Shown here: in pieces, positions 1-7,447 of the stretch
How positions within the stretch are numbered: the first letter of the stretch is position 1
Layout: every line of letters begins with the position of its first letter
Assembly: GCF_003312425.1 (NCBI RefSeq)
Contig: NZ_QNUX01000004.1
Location: forward strand, 62,001 to 126,000
DNA length: 64,000 nt
Reading direction: 5' to 3'
DNA from: Flavobacterium psychrolimnae
Lineage (GTDB): Bacteria > Bacteroidota > Bacteroidia > Flavobacteriales > Flavobacteriaceae
Made by a program: the position numbers and the translations under genes
Notes under the pieces: generated by a model
The model's input: only the letters and a program-made list of their open reading frames with translations
Databases searched by the model: none
Told to the model about the DNA's origin: nothing

Positions 1-142
1 AAATCCCATCGGTAATATTTGGAAAAAGAAACATAAAGGCCAATGTAAGTCCTACTAACATTCCTACTACTCCAAAAACAATGGTCGCGTAAATGAAGTT
101 TTTTACAATTTTGTTATCATAATAAAACTGCTGCATTTCCAT
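1..142 (-). CDS. ccoN: cbb3-type cytochrome c oxidase subunit I, N-terminal fragment
   Basis: Only the first 47 codons are in the window; the gene continues past base 1. The peptide begins MEMQQFYYDNKIVKNF and enters a hydrophobic segment (YATIVFGVVGMLVGL, then LAFMFLF), which fits the first membrane helix of CcoN. CcoN is the haem-copper catalytic subunit that reduces oxygen in the inner membrane. The call rests on this short peptide plus context: ccoS lies 49 bp upstream on the same strand and ccoI beyond it, the usual cbb3 assembly neighbours. In Bacteroidota CcoN is often fused to CcoO, which cannot be judged here. It probably shares the ccoS promoter. Confidence 0.8.
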   Translation of the reverse strand, partial: MEMQQFYYDNKIVKNFIYATIVFGVVGMLVGLTLAFMFLFPNITDGI

Positions 143-191
143 AAATAAAAAAATTAAATGATTGAAAAATTTAAAAAATTACTGTTGAATA

Positions 192-383
192 TCACAAAGT
201 CTCCTGGCTTTCGATGTTTGACTTCTCAACTTTGGGCTGAATTAGCTCGTCGTCAAATAGCATTCTGACTGACGGAGTATAATCATCGTCATATTGACCC
301 GTCTTTACTGCCCGTATAAAAGCAATAAAGAAACCAATGGCGACTATTATACTGATGGAGATTAATAAATAAATGACACTCAT
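192..383 (-). CDS. ccoS: cbb3-type cytochrome oxidase assembly protein CcoS
   Basis: A 63-residue single-pass membrane protein: one N-terminal hydrophobic helix (residues about 3-24, VIYLLISISIIVAIGFF), then a short acidic cytoplasmic tail with the YDDDYTPSVRMLFDDEL stretch typical of CcoS. CcoS is needed for cofactor insertion during maturation of the cbb3 oxidase. Size, topology and position between ccoI and ccoN all agree. A -7 box (401-408) lies 17 bp before the ATG and a Crp/Fnr-like palindrome (431-444) is placed like a class II activator site, so this gene probably heads the ccoS-ccoN transcript. Confidence 0.93.
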   Translation of the reverse strand: MSVIYLLISISIIVAIGFFIAFIRAVKTGQYDDDYTPSVRMLFDDELIQPKVEKSNIESQETL

Positions 384-400
384 ACCTTAATTTGTGTTAA

Positions 401-408
401 CAAAGTTA
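401..408 (-). promoter_or_regulatory. -7 promoter box for ccoS-ccoN
   Basis: The minus strand reads TAACTTTG, a full match to the Bacteroidota TAnnTTTG -7 element, 17 bp before the ccoS ATG. The predicted transcription start is near 395. No clear -33 TTG is seen; the Crp/Fnr-like palindrome lies just upstream and may replace it. Confidence 0.7.
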
Positions 409-430
409 GTTTTACGTTTCCAAGTAAAAC

Positions 431-444
431 ATGACAATTATCAT
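431..444. promoter_or_regulatory. Candidate Crp/Fnr operator upstream of ccoS
   Basis: ATGACAATTATCAT is an imperfect palindrome (six of seven base pairs) with TGA/TCA half-sites, as expected for the Crp/Fnr family. Its centre is 36.5 bp upstream of the G of the ccoS -7 box, close to -42 from the predicted start, the class II activator position. It differs at one base from the reverse complement of the site at 2957-2970. Confidence 0.65.
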
Positions 445-497
445 ACTTATTACTTTTGTTAAATATATGTGAAGAAAAAACTAAATCGTACTCCATT

Positions 498-2915
498 CTA
501 TTTATTCCGAGCATAATAACTACTCATCACTGTTACAAAACTTACAATGGTTATTGTACTCAACGGCATAATGATAGCTGCAACCAAAGGCAATAAATTC
601 CCGGTTATAGCAAATGATAATCCAACCACATTGTACAATAAGGAAAGTCCAAAACTCATTTTGATGGTGGTAATAGAGTTCTTAGACAACTTCAAGAAAT
701 AATTCAATTTTTGAAATTCGCTGGCATCCAAAATAGCGTCACAAGCCGGTGAAAAAACATTCACATTTTCAGAAATTGAAATCCCTACATTGCTTTGTGC
801 CAAAGCTCCGGCATCATTCAATCCATCGCCTACCATCATCACATTTTTGCCTTGTTCCTGTAAGTTTTTAATAAATTCTAATTTCTGTTCCGGTTTCTGA
901 TTGAAAATCAATTCCGTGCCTTTCGGCAAAAGTTGTTCAAGAATAGCGCGTTCGCCTTCATTGTCACCTGATAAAACCTTGATTTGATAGTTAGTGCTTA
1001 AGTTCCTGAAAAGCGCTTCCAATCCTTCTCTGTATTGATTGTTAAAAACGAATTTTCCGTAATAAACAGTATTGATCTTAATATGAACCGATGTTTGTTG
1101 AACGTTTTTTTCTTCGATTTTTTCAACAAAATCGGCAGAACCTATCTGGATTTGGTGACCAAAAATCTGGGCTTGAATTCCTTTTCCGGTGATTTCTTCA
1201 AAATGATCTACTTTTACCTTTTTGGCTTCATTTCCTGATTTACTTTGCAAAATTGGAATAGGCAAATAATCATATAGCATTCGGCTTAACGGATGATTAG
1301 ATGCGCGAAGTACATTCTTTACCAGCAATAAATTCTCATCGGAAAGAACGGTTCCTTCATAAGAAATATTCGATTTTTTATTGGTCGTAATCGTTCCTGT
1401 TTTATCAAAAACTATCGTATCCACTTTTGCTAATTGTTCAATAACCAAAGCATTTTTGAGATAGAATTTCTGTTTTCCTAATATTCGCAATACATTCCCA
1501 AAAGTGAATGGTGCCGTCAATGCCAAAGCACAAGGACAAGCAACGATAAGCACTGCTGTAAACACATTGAAGGCAGTATTGGCATCTATAAAGATCCAAT
1601 AGCCAAATCCTGCAAAAGCAATCAGTAATAAAATAGGTGTAAAATAACGGCTAATGCTATCGGTAATCGTTTTGTGTTTTTGCTCTACATTTTTTTGGAA
1701 CACATCATTGCTCCATAATTGCGTCAGATAACTTTGGGAAACAGAATGTAAAACTTCCATTTCAATTACTTTTCCTATTTGTTTTCCTCCTGCAAAAACT
1801 TTGTCTCCAGATTGTTTCGTAATAGGAATTGCTTCTCCGGTAACAAAACTATAATCGATTTCTGCCTTTTCAGAAATTAGAATCCCATCAACGGGAATCA
1901 GTTCTTGGTTTCTGATGAGTAATCGATCGCCTTTTTCAACTTCGTAAATTGCCACACTTTCCTCTGATAAATCCGAATTGATTTTGGTAATCGCTATTGG
2001 AAAATAGGACTTAAAATCTCTTTCGAAACTCAAAAAACTATACGTTTTGATTTGGAACATTTTCCCCAAAAGCATAAAGAATATCAATCCTGTTAAGCTG
2101 TCAAAAAAACCGGAACCGTAATCCATAACAATATCAAACGTACTTCGCACAAACATCACCACAATTCCTAAAGCGATAGGAATATCGATATTAAGCATTT
2201 TAGATTTGATACTTTTGTACGCAGAAACATAATAACCACTAGCCGAGTAAAAGAAACTCGGTAATGCTAGCGCAAAAATCAACCAACGGAAAAAGCCACG
2301 GTATTGGTCTAACCAATATTCTTTTACCTCAAAATATTCCGGAAACGAAAGCAACATGATATTTCCGAAACAAAAGAAAGCAACGCCTAATTTATACGTT
2401 AAACTTCTATCCACATCATTACTCCCCGTTTCATAGTTTTCTAAACTAATGTAGGGTTCATAACCAATAGAACTCAACAAATAAACAATCGTTTTAATAG
2501 AAACTACTTCTGGATTGAAGGTGATTCGGACTCTTTTTTCAGGGAAATTAACCTGCGAAGTGCTTATTCCTTTTTGAAGACGTTGTAGATTTTCCAAAAT
2601 CCAAATACACGAGCTACAATGAATATGAGGAATGTTAAGTGAAATAATTGCGGTTGAATTTTCTTGAAATTCCAAAAGTTTGGATACAATACTTTCATTG
2701 TCTAAAAAATCATATTTACCATTAATGTCTTGCGGGGTTGCTCCAGGGGATTTTTCAAAATCATAATAACAAGTCAAATCATTGAGGCTAAAAATTTCGT
2801 ACACGGTTTTACAACCATTGCAACAAAAATTTCTCGCATCAAAAATAATTTCTTCTTCTTTTATAATATCTAAACCACAATGGAAACAGTTTTGTGTGTC
2901 CATAACTTTGCTCAT
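498..2915 (-). CDS. ccoI: Heavy-metal P1B-type ATPase, cbb3 oxidase copper pump CcoI/FixI
   Basis: A copper-transporting ATPase thought to supply copper to cbb3 oxidase. It opens with a Cys-rich segment (CFHCG, then CNGC) and a heavy-metal-associated domain with HCSSC near residue 100. Membrane helices follow. Family motifs are TGEAIP, the CPC ion-site motif (CPCALALTAP) near residue 460, DKTGT phosphorylation site near 504, HP (SNHPLS) and GDGLND near 695. The open frame extends to 2939, but that first codon is TTG and, like the next ATG, lies upstream of or inside the predicted -7 box. The start is therefore placed at the ATG at 2915 (MSKVMDTQNC); 2903 is also possible. It is divergent from the Crp/Fnr gene and followed by ccoS and ccoN. 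Confidence 0.92.
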   Translation of the reverse strand: MSKVMDTQNCFHCGLDIIKEEEIIFDARNFCCNGCKTVYEIFSLNDLTCYYDFEKSPGATPQDINGKYDFLDNESIVSKLLEFQENSTAIISLNIPHIHCSSCIWILENLQRLQKGISTSQVNFPEKRVRITFNPEVVSIKTIVYLLSSIGYEPYISLENYETGSNDVDRSLTYKLGVAFFCFGNIMLLSFPEYFEVKEYWLDQYRGFFRWLIFALALPSFFYSASGYYVSAYKSIKSKMLNIDIPIALGIVVMFVRSTFDIVMDYGSGFFDSLTGLIFFMLLGKMFQIKTYSFLSFERDFKSYFPIAITKINSDLSEESVAIYEVEKGDRLLIRNQELIPVDGILISEKAEIDYSFVTGEAIPITKQSGDKVFAGGKQIGKVIEMEVLHSVSQSYLTQLWSNDVFQKNVEQKHKTITDSISRYFTPILLLIAFAGFGYWIFIDANTAFNVFTAVLIVACPCALALTAPFTFGNVLRILGKQKFYLKNALVIEQLAKVDTIVFDKTGTITTNKKSNISYEGTVLSDENLLLVKNVLRASNHPLSRMLYDYLPIPILQSKSGNEAKKVKVDHFEEITGKGIQAQIFGHQIQIGSADFVEKIEEKNVQQTSVHIKINTVYYGKFVFNNQYREGLEALFRNLSTNYQIKVLSGDNEGERAILEQLLPKGTELIFNQKPEQKLEFIKNLQEQGKNVMMVGDGLNDAGALAQSNVGISISENVNVFSPACDAILDASEFQKLNYFLKLSKNSITTIKMSFGLSLLYNVVGLSFAITGNLLPLVAAIIMPLSTITIVSFVTVMSSYYARNK

Positions 2916-2926
2916 TTTACCTAGAA

Positions 2927-2934
2927 CAAAGATC
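2927..2934 (-). promoter_or_regulatory. Weak -7 promoter box for ccoI
   Basis: The minus strand reads GATCTTTG, one mismatch from TAnnTTTG. A start would fall near 2921, just before the ATG at 2915. It is the same distance from the palindrome at 2957-2970 as the ccoS box is from its own palindrome, which supports it as an activator-dependent promoter. Confidence 0.5.
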
Positions 2935-2956
2935 ATCAATTGAATGAGTTAAAAAT

Positions 2957-2970
2957 ATGATATTTGTCAT
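2957..2970. promoter_or_regulatory. Candidate Crp/Fnr operator between ccoI and the regulator gene
   Basis: ATGATATTTGTCAT has TGA/TCA half-sites. Its reverse complement ATGACAAATATCAT matches the ccoS-side site in 13 of 14 bases. The centre is 36.5 bp from the ccoI -7 box (activation geometry) but only about 24.5 bp from the G of the plus-strand -7 box of the regulator gene, which would suit autorepression. Confidence 0.65.
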
Positions 2971-2980
2971 ATTAAATAGT

Positions 2981-2988
2981 TAGTTTTG
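2981..2988 (+). promoter_or_regulatory. -7 promoter box for the Crp/Fnr gene
   Basis: TAGTTTTG fits TAnnTTTG and lies 24 bp before the regulator ATG. The candidate operator at 2957-2970 covers the region where the -33 element would be. Confidence 0.65.
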
Positions 2989-3012
2989 TAATGCAAATAA
3001 ATCAAGAAAAAT

Positions 3013-3693
3013 ATGAGCAAATGCGAACAATGTATCGTCAGAGAATTTAGCTCTTTAAAAGCCTTAACTAAAGACGAATTAATAAAACTTTCTGACTGTA
3101 AAACATCCCATATCATTAAAAAAGGAGATGTTATATTTGAAGAAGGAGAAAATGTAAATGGTATTTATTGTATCAAAGATGGTGTGTGCAAACTGACCAA
3201 ATTGAGCGCAAACGGCAAAGACCATATTGTGAAATTAGTCACTAAAGGAGAATTACTGGGGCAACGCTCAATGATTAGTGATGAACCGGTCAACTTGAGC
3301 GCCGTAGCTCTTGAAGATATGCAGGTTTGTTTTATTCCAAAGTCGGAAGTGATGGGATATTTCGATAAGAACAACCAGTTTTCAATGAATGTGATGAAAA
3401 GTATTTGCGGTGATCTAAAAGAAGCCGATGATCACATGGTGAATTTGGCTCAAAAAACAGTCAAAGAAAGATTAGCCGAAACGCTCCTTTATCTAAATGA
3501 CACTTTTGGAAAAAACGAGGATAGCTCTTTAAAAGTACAACTTTCAAGAGACGAATTAGCCAGTATAATTGGCACTGCCACTGAAAGTTGCATTCGGTTG
3601 CTATCGGATTTTAAAAAATTAGGTCTGATTGAATTGACAGGTAAAAAAATTGTTTTAAAAGATATCAATGCGCTAAAAAAATTAGCAGAATAG
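3013..3693 (+). CDS. Crp/Fnr family transcriptional regulator
   Basis: 226 residues: a cyclic-nucleotide-binding-like beta-roll (about 25-120; FEEGENVNGIYCIKDG, GELLGQ) and a C-terminal winged helix (about 145-220). The recognition helix TATESCIRLLSDF places Glu and Arg where FNR has E209 and R213, the residues that read the TGA core; FNR S212 is Ile here. Cysteines at 4, 7, 29, 53 and 59 could bind an Fe-S cluster or be redox-active, but the spacing does not exactly copy E. coli FNR. Its divergence from ccoI and the paired palindromes suggest it controls the high-affinity oxidase and itself. Which signal it senses is not shown by the sequence. Confidence 0.9.
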   Translation: MSKCEQCIVREFSSLKALTKDELIKLSDCKTSHIIKKGDVIFEEGENVNGIYCIKDGVCKLTKLSANGKDHIVKLVTKGELLGQRSMISDEPVNLSAVALEDMQVCFIPKSEVMGYFDKNNQFSMNVMKSICGDLKEADDHMVNLAQKTVKERLAETLLYLNDTFGKNEDSSLKVQLSRDELASIIGTATESCIRLLSDFKKLGLIELTGKKIVLKDINALKKLAE

Positions 3694-3704
3694 CCAGATT
3701 CATT

Positions 3705-5153
3705 TTACTCTTTCTTATTCATTACAAAATAATATACCGGAATTCCCAGCGCCACAATACACAATCCTAATCCCGTATTAAAAGTATCATAAATCAATAA
3801 AGTGAAGCAAATTGCCGAAGTCACTATAATATAAATGGCTGGTACAACTGGATATCCAAAGGCTTTGTAAGGCCTATCCGCATTGGGTTCTTTTTTTCTA
3901 AGAATGAAAACACCCAGAATCGTCAGGATATAAAACAACAATGATGCAAAAGTTGCGTATGTTAATAAATCACCAAATTTTCCCGAAATACAAAGCACAC
4001 AAGCCCAGATACATTGCACCCACAATGCTTTCGCCGGAACCTGATTTTTATTGAGTTCTGTAGCTTGTTTAAAAAATAATCCATCTTTTGCCATGGCAAA
4101 AAATAATCTTCCTCCCGAAAGAATCAAACCACTATTGCATCCAAAAGTGGAAACCATGATTAACGCAGCCATTACAAATACACCTACATTTCCCATTATG
4201 ATACTTGCTGCGGCCGCTCCTACTCTGTCGTTGCTGGCAAACATGATTCCTTTACTCAAACTATCAGCAGCATTTGGAGTTCCTTGCATTGGCAACAAAG
4301 CCAAGTAAGCCAGATTAGCCAAAACATAAATAACAGTCACAATCAGGGTTCCAAGAAACAAACTTCGAGGAATATTCTTTTTCGGTTCTTTAATTTCTCC
4401 TGCGATGAAAGTCACATTATTCCATGCATCACTGGAAAATAATGAATTGATAATCGTTGCTCCTGCAGCACCCAAAATAGCCATTCCTGCTAATTTTGTA
4501 ACCGTAATTGTTCCGTCAGGATTTACTACCGTTTTACTGGCTTCCCACATATTTGCAAAATTATTAGACAAAACATCAGTTTGTAAACCCACATACAAGC
4601 CTAAAACAATCAATGCAAAAAGCGCAATTAGTTTAGCCGAAGTAAAAATCAATTGAACCGTTTTCCCGCTTTCAACACCTTTAGTATTAATATAAGTTAG
4701 CAGAATTATACTAAAAATTGCCAATACTTTTTGGTGCGAAAAAATAAAACCAGTACCAACAGTAAAAAGAGTTTGATCTAAAACAGGAAAAAAGATAGCG
4801 GCATAATTAGCGAAAGTAACCGCAATAGCAGCAATAACTCCGGTTTGAATTACCGTGAAAACAGTCCAGCCGTACAAGAAAGAAACTAATCTTCCGTAAG
4901 CGCGTTGTATATAAACGAATTGACCGCCTGCATTAGGCATCATTCCTGCCAATTCTCCATAACTCAACGCAGCAGCAACAGTGATTAACCCCGTTACCAA
5001 CCAAATGACCAATAACCAGGCAGCAGAACCAATATCCCTTGCCATGGCAGATGTTACAATGAAAATTCCGGATCCTATCATGGAACCAGCTACTAAACTC
5101 GTGGCATCTATTAATCCTAAAGAACGTTTTAACTCGGTTTTATTTTCTGACAT
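3705..5153 (-). CDS. APC-superfamily amino acid permease
   Basis: 482 residues, almost entirely hydrophobic, consistent with 12 membrane helices. The first helix has the family signature GSMIGSGIFIV near residue 22, where the unwound helix binds the amino-acid carboxylate. A GELAGMMPNAGGQFVYI stretch follows, typical of the LAT/basic amino acid-polyamine branch. It should move an amino acid across the inner membrane by proton symport or exchange; the substrate cannot be read from sequence. It ends 11 bp from the convergent Crp/Fnr gene, and mazG lies upstream on the same strand, separated by a hairpin at 5187-5202. Confidence 0.88.
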   Translation of the reverse strand: MSENKTELKRSLGLIDATSLVAGSMIGSGIFIVTSAMARDIGSAAWLLVIWLVTGLITVAAALSYGELAGMMPNAGGQFVYIQRAYGRLVSFLYGWTVFTVIQTGVIAAIAVTFANYAAIFFPVLDQTLFTVGTGFIFSHQKVLAIFSIILLTYINTKGVESGKTVQLIFTSAKLIALFALIVLGLYVGLQTDVLSNNFANMWEASKTVVNPDGTITVTKLAGMAILGAAGATIINSLFSSDAWNNVTFIAGEIKEPKKNIPRSLFLGTLIVTVIYVLANLAYLALLPMQGTPNAADSLSKGIMFASNDRVGAAAASIIMGNVGVFVMAALIMVSTFGCNSGLILSGGRLFFAMAKDGLFFKQATELNKNQVPAKALWVQCIWACVLCISGKFGDLLTYATFASLLFYILTILGVFILRKKEPNADRPYKAFGYPVVPAIYIIVTSAICFTLLIYDTFNTGLGLCIVALGIPVYYFVMNKKE

Positions 5154-5186
5154 TGGATAATTTAATTATTTAAAACTGGATACTAA

Positions 5187-5202
5187 TCCCGAAGTATCGG
5201 GA
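5187..5202. repeat. Short perfect hairpin, REP-like
   Basis: TCCCGA-AGTA-TCGGGA forms a 6-bp stem with a 4-base loop in the 84-bp gap between mazG and the permease. There is no T-run after it, so it is a poor intrinsic terminator. Next to it (5211-5240) are CTGAGCACTG and CTGAACACT words, which resemble intergenic filler seen again near 35605-35630. Confidence 0.5.
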
Positions 5203-5237
5203 CTGAAATCTGAGCACTGATTACTAAATACTGAACA

Positions 5238-6011
5238 CTACAACTTCTTCGCTTCTTCCCAAAAAATATCCATTTCAGCTAAAGTCATGTCCATTAGGGG
5301 TTTTCCTAATTCTCCTGCTTTACTTTCTAAATATTGAAATCGCTTGATAAATTTTTTATTAGTTCGTTCCAAAGCATCTTCAGGATTTACATTCAGAAAT
5401 CGGGCGTAGTTAATCATCGAAAATAAAACATCTCCAAATTCAGCTTCAATTTTATCTTGATCACCTGCTTCAACCTCAACTTTTAATTCTTCCAATTCCT
5501 CTTGAACCTTATCCCAAACCTGATGCGATTCTTCCCAATCAAAACCAACTCCTTTTACTTTATCCTGAATTCGGCTTGCTTTAACTAATGCGGGTAAACT
5601 TCTTGGAACACCTTCGAGAACAGATTTTTTACCTTCTTTCAGTTTTAGTTTTTCCCAATTTTGTTTCACCTCCTCTTCATCTTTAACCACAACATCACTA
5701 TAAATATGTGGATGGCGGTGAATTAACTTTTCACAAATTTCATTGCAAACATCAGCCATGTCAAAATCGTTGGTTTCGCTCCCTATTTTGGAATAAAAAA
5801 CAATATGCAATAACAAATCACCCAATTCTTTTTTGACTTCGTTTAAATCATTATCTAAAATAGCATCGCCTAATTCATAGGTTTCTTCAATGGTAAGATG
5901 ACGCAGGGTTTGCATGGTTTGCTTTTTGTCCCAAGGACATTTTTCGCGCAAATCATCCATAATGTCTAATAATCTTTCGAAAGCTTGCAGTTGGTTTTGT
6001 CTTGAATTCAT
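5238..6011 (-). CDS. mazG: Nucleoside triphosphate pyrophosphohydrolase MazG
   Basis: 257 residues, the usual size of full-length two-domain MazG. The first domain has the metal-binding set: CPWDKKQTMQTL, EETYELGDAI (ExxE) and KKELGDLLLHIVF (ExxD). The second repeats the pattern around EAEFGDVLFSMINYARFLN. The enzyme hydrolyses (d)NTPs to NMP and pyrophosphate, a housecleaning role in nucleotide pools. It is followed by the permease gene after 84 bp; nothing shows that the two are functionally linked. Confidence 0.95.
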   Translation of the reverse strand: MNSRQNQLQAFERLLDIMDDLREKCPWDKKQTMQTLRHLTIEETYELGDAILDNDLNEVKKELGDLLLHIVFYSKIGSETNDFDMADVCNEICEKLIHRHPHIYSDVVVKDEEEVKQNWEKLKLKEGKKSVLEGVPRSLPALVKASRIQDKVKGVGFDWEESHQVWDKVQEELEELKVEVEAGDQDKIEAEFGDVLFSMINYARFLNVNPEDALERTNKKFIKRFQYLESKAGELGKPLMDMTLAEMDIFWEEAKKL

Positions 6012-6033
6012 CAGAAATTGTTTTTGGTAAAAA

Positions 6034-6070
6034 TAAAAAAATCCTGTTCAGAAAATAGCTGAACAGGATT
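6034..6070 (-). terminator. Intrinsic terminator after the DUF5606 gene
   Basis: AATCCTGTTCAG (6040-6051) pairs with CTGAACAGGATT (6059-6070) around a 7-base loop: a perfect 12-bp stem. On the minus strand it is followed by a T-run, and it lies 22 bp beyond the stop codon of the gene ending at 6092. Confidence 0.88.
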
Positions 6071-6091
6071 AAATATTATTGTAGTGTAAAA

Positions 6092-6580
6092 TTACTCTTT
6101 TTTAGCTTTTACTTTTTTAGCAGGGGCTTTCACTTCAGCTTCTGGAGTTTCTTCTGCAACTGCAGCAACTTCTTCAGTAACAGCAGCATCTTGAACTTCA
6201 TCTGTAACTAATCCTTTTGCCTGAAGCATATTGTACCAGTTTAAAACTTTTTTGATATCAGAAGGATACACTCTTTCTTCATCATAATCCGATAAAATTT
6301 CTTTGAAATAAGCCGTCAGTTTAGCATTGTCTTCTTTATGAGAAAGTGCTGGACCTTTGCTTTCTTTATCAGCAATTTTTTGCATAATCTCAGCTAAAGG
6401 TTTTTCGCCTTCATACGTATAAATTGAAATTTCAGACAATAAACTCACATTACTTTTCAAGTTCACTGTGATTTTTTTTCCGTCTGCTAATGATTCTGCT
6501 ACAAAGCCAGTTCTTGTTTGCACTTTCAATACATATAAACCTGGTTTCCCAGAAATGGCTAATATTTTTTCTAAATTCAT
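6092..6580 (-). CDS. DUF5606 domain-containing protein
   Basis: 162 residues, a small Bacteroidota-restricted family of unknown function. The N-terminal part (MNLEKILAISGKPGLY, about residues 1-55) looks like a compact beta-rich fold. A helical region follows (about 60-125), then a low-complexity Ala/Glu/Val tail ending in a Lys cluster (KKVKAKKE), probably disordered. There is no signal peptide or membrane segment, so it is likely cytosolic. It lies 86 bp downstream of peptide deformylase on the same strand and has its own terminator. The def neighbourhood hints at translation or protein maturation, but that is context only. Confidence 0.85.
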   Translation of the reverse strand: MNLEKILAISGKPGLYVLKVQTRTGFVAESLADGKKITVNLKSNVSLLSEISIYTYEGEKPLAEIMQKIADKESKGPALSHKEDNAKLTAYFKEILSDYDEERVYPSDIKKVLNWYNMLQAKGLVTDEVQDAAVTEEVAAVAEETPEAEVKAPAKKVKAKKE

Positions 6581-6666
6581 GTTTTGTGTAATTATTATTA
6601 AGAATTTGACTTATTATTTTTTCATTTAAAACCAAAAATCGTACCAAGCAAAGCCTTAGATTTATT

Positions 6667-7254
6667 TTATCTTCCTTTTTTGGCAAAAAATTTCATGCGG
6701 TAGTCTTGGAATGTTTTTCCTTCTAAGATGTTTTTCAGTTTCTTTTGAATCAATCGTTTCTTTAATGATGAAATTTTATCGGTAAATAATATTCCTTCAA
6801 TATGATCGTATTCATGTTGGATCACTCTGGCGATTAATCCGTCAAAAACTTCTGTTTTCATTACAAAATCCTCTTCGCAATATTCGATTGTAATGGTTGG
6901 ATTTCTGTAAACATCCTCTCTAACATCAGGAATACTCAGGCATCCTTCATTAAAACTCCACTCTTCTCCTTCTTCTTTTATCATTTTTGCATTGATAAAA
7001 GTTTTTTTGAATCCTTTTAATTCTTTTTGTTCCGCATCTTCTAATTCTTCATCATCACTAAAAGGAGTGGTGTCGATTACAAATAAACGAAGCGCTAACC
7101 CTACTTGTGGCGCAGCAAGACCCACACCATAGGCATTATACATGGTCTCGTACATATTGGCTATCGTTTCTTTCAAGTTTGGATGTTCCGGTGAAAGAAC
7201 TTCTCCTGTTTTTCTTAAAACTGGATCGCCATATCCTATAATTGGTAAAATCAT
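6667..7254 (-). CDS. def: Peptide deformylase
   Basis: 195 residues. All three signatures are present: GVGLAAPQVG (motif 1), EGCLSIP (motif 2, metal-binding Cys) and QHEYDHIEG (motif 3, the two metal-binding His and catalytic Glu). The enzyme removes the N-formyl group from new proteins. The Tyr in HEYDH and an acidic insertion (DDEELEDAEQKEL, about residue 68) are typical of Bacteroidota forms. The start ATG at 7254 gives MILPIIGYGDPVLR, the standard N-terminus. A -7 box lies about 60 bp upstream. Confidence 0.97.
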   Translation of the reverse strand: MILPIIGYGDPVLRKTGEVLSPEHPNLKETIANMYETMYNAYGVGLAAPQVGLALRLFVIDTTPFSDDEELEDAEQKELKGFKKTFINAKMIKEEGEEWSFNEGCLSIPDVREDVYRNPTITIEYCEEDFVMKTEVFDGLIARVIQHEYDHIEGILFTDKISSLKKRLIQKKLKNILEGKTFQDYRMKFFAKKGR

Positions 7255-7314
7255 TCGTGTTGTATTAAGTATTTTCTACTGAAACTGGAATATGTTTCCT
7301 TTTCATTCAGTTTG

Positions 7315-7322
7315 CAAAAATA
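7315..7322 (-). promoter_or_regulatory. -7 promoter box for def
   Basis: The minus strand reads TATTTTTG, a full TAnnTTTG match, about 60 bp before the def ATG. This predicts a leader of roughly 55 nt. Confidence 0.6.
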
Positions 7323-7403
7323 GTAAAAAAATAGACAATGAATAATCTGCCGTTAAATATTAGCTAATATTTACAATTTAAAACAAATCACCTCCTTTAT
7401 TGG

Positions 7404-7432
7404 TTGTATAATTCATACAAATCTTACCTTTG
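7404..7432 (+). promoter_or_regulatory. Promoter of the FUSC-family gene
   Basis: TTG at 7404-7406, an 18-bp spacer and TACCTTTG at 7425-7432 form a complete Bacteroidota promoter. The -7 box overlaps the TTG at 7430, which argues against that codon as the start and for the ATG at 7448. Confidence 0.75.
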
Positions 7433-7447
7433 CAACAATACTATGAT

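Noticed and set aside
7430..7447. TTG start for the FUSC gene giving six extra residues.
   Set aside because: The codon overlaps the TACCTTTG -7 box, so it would not be in the transcript.
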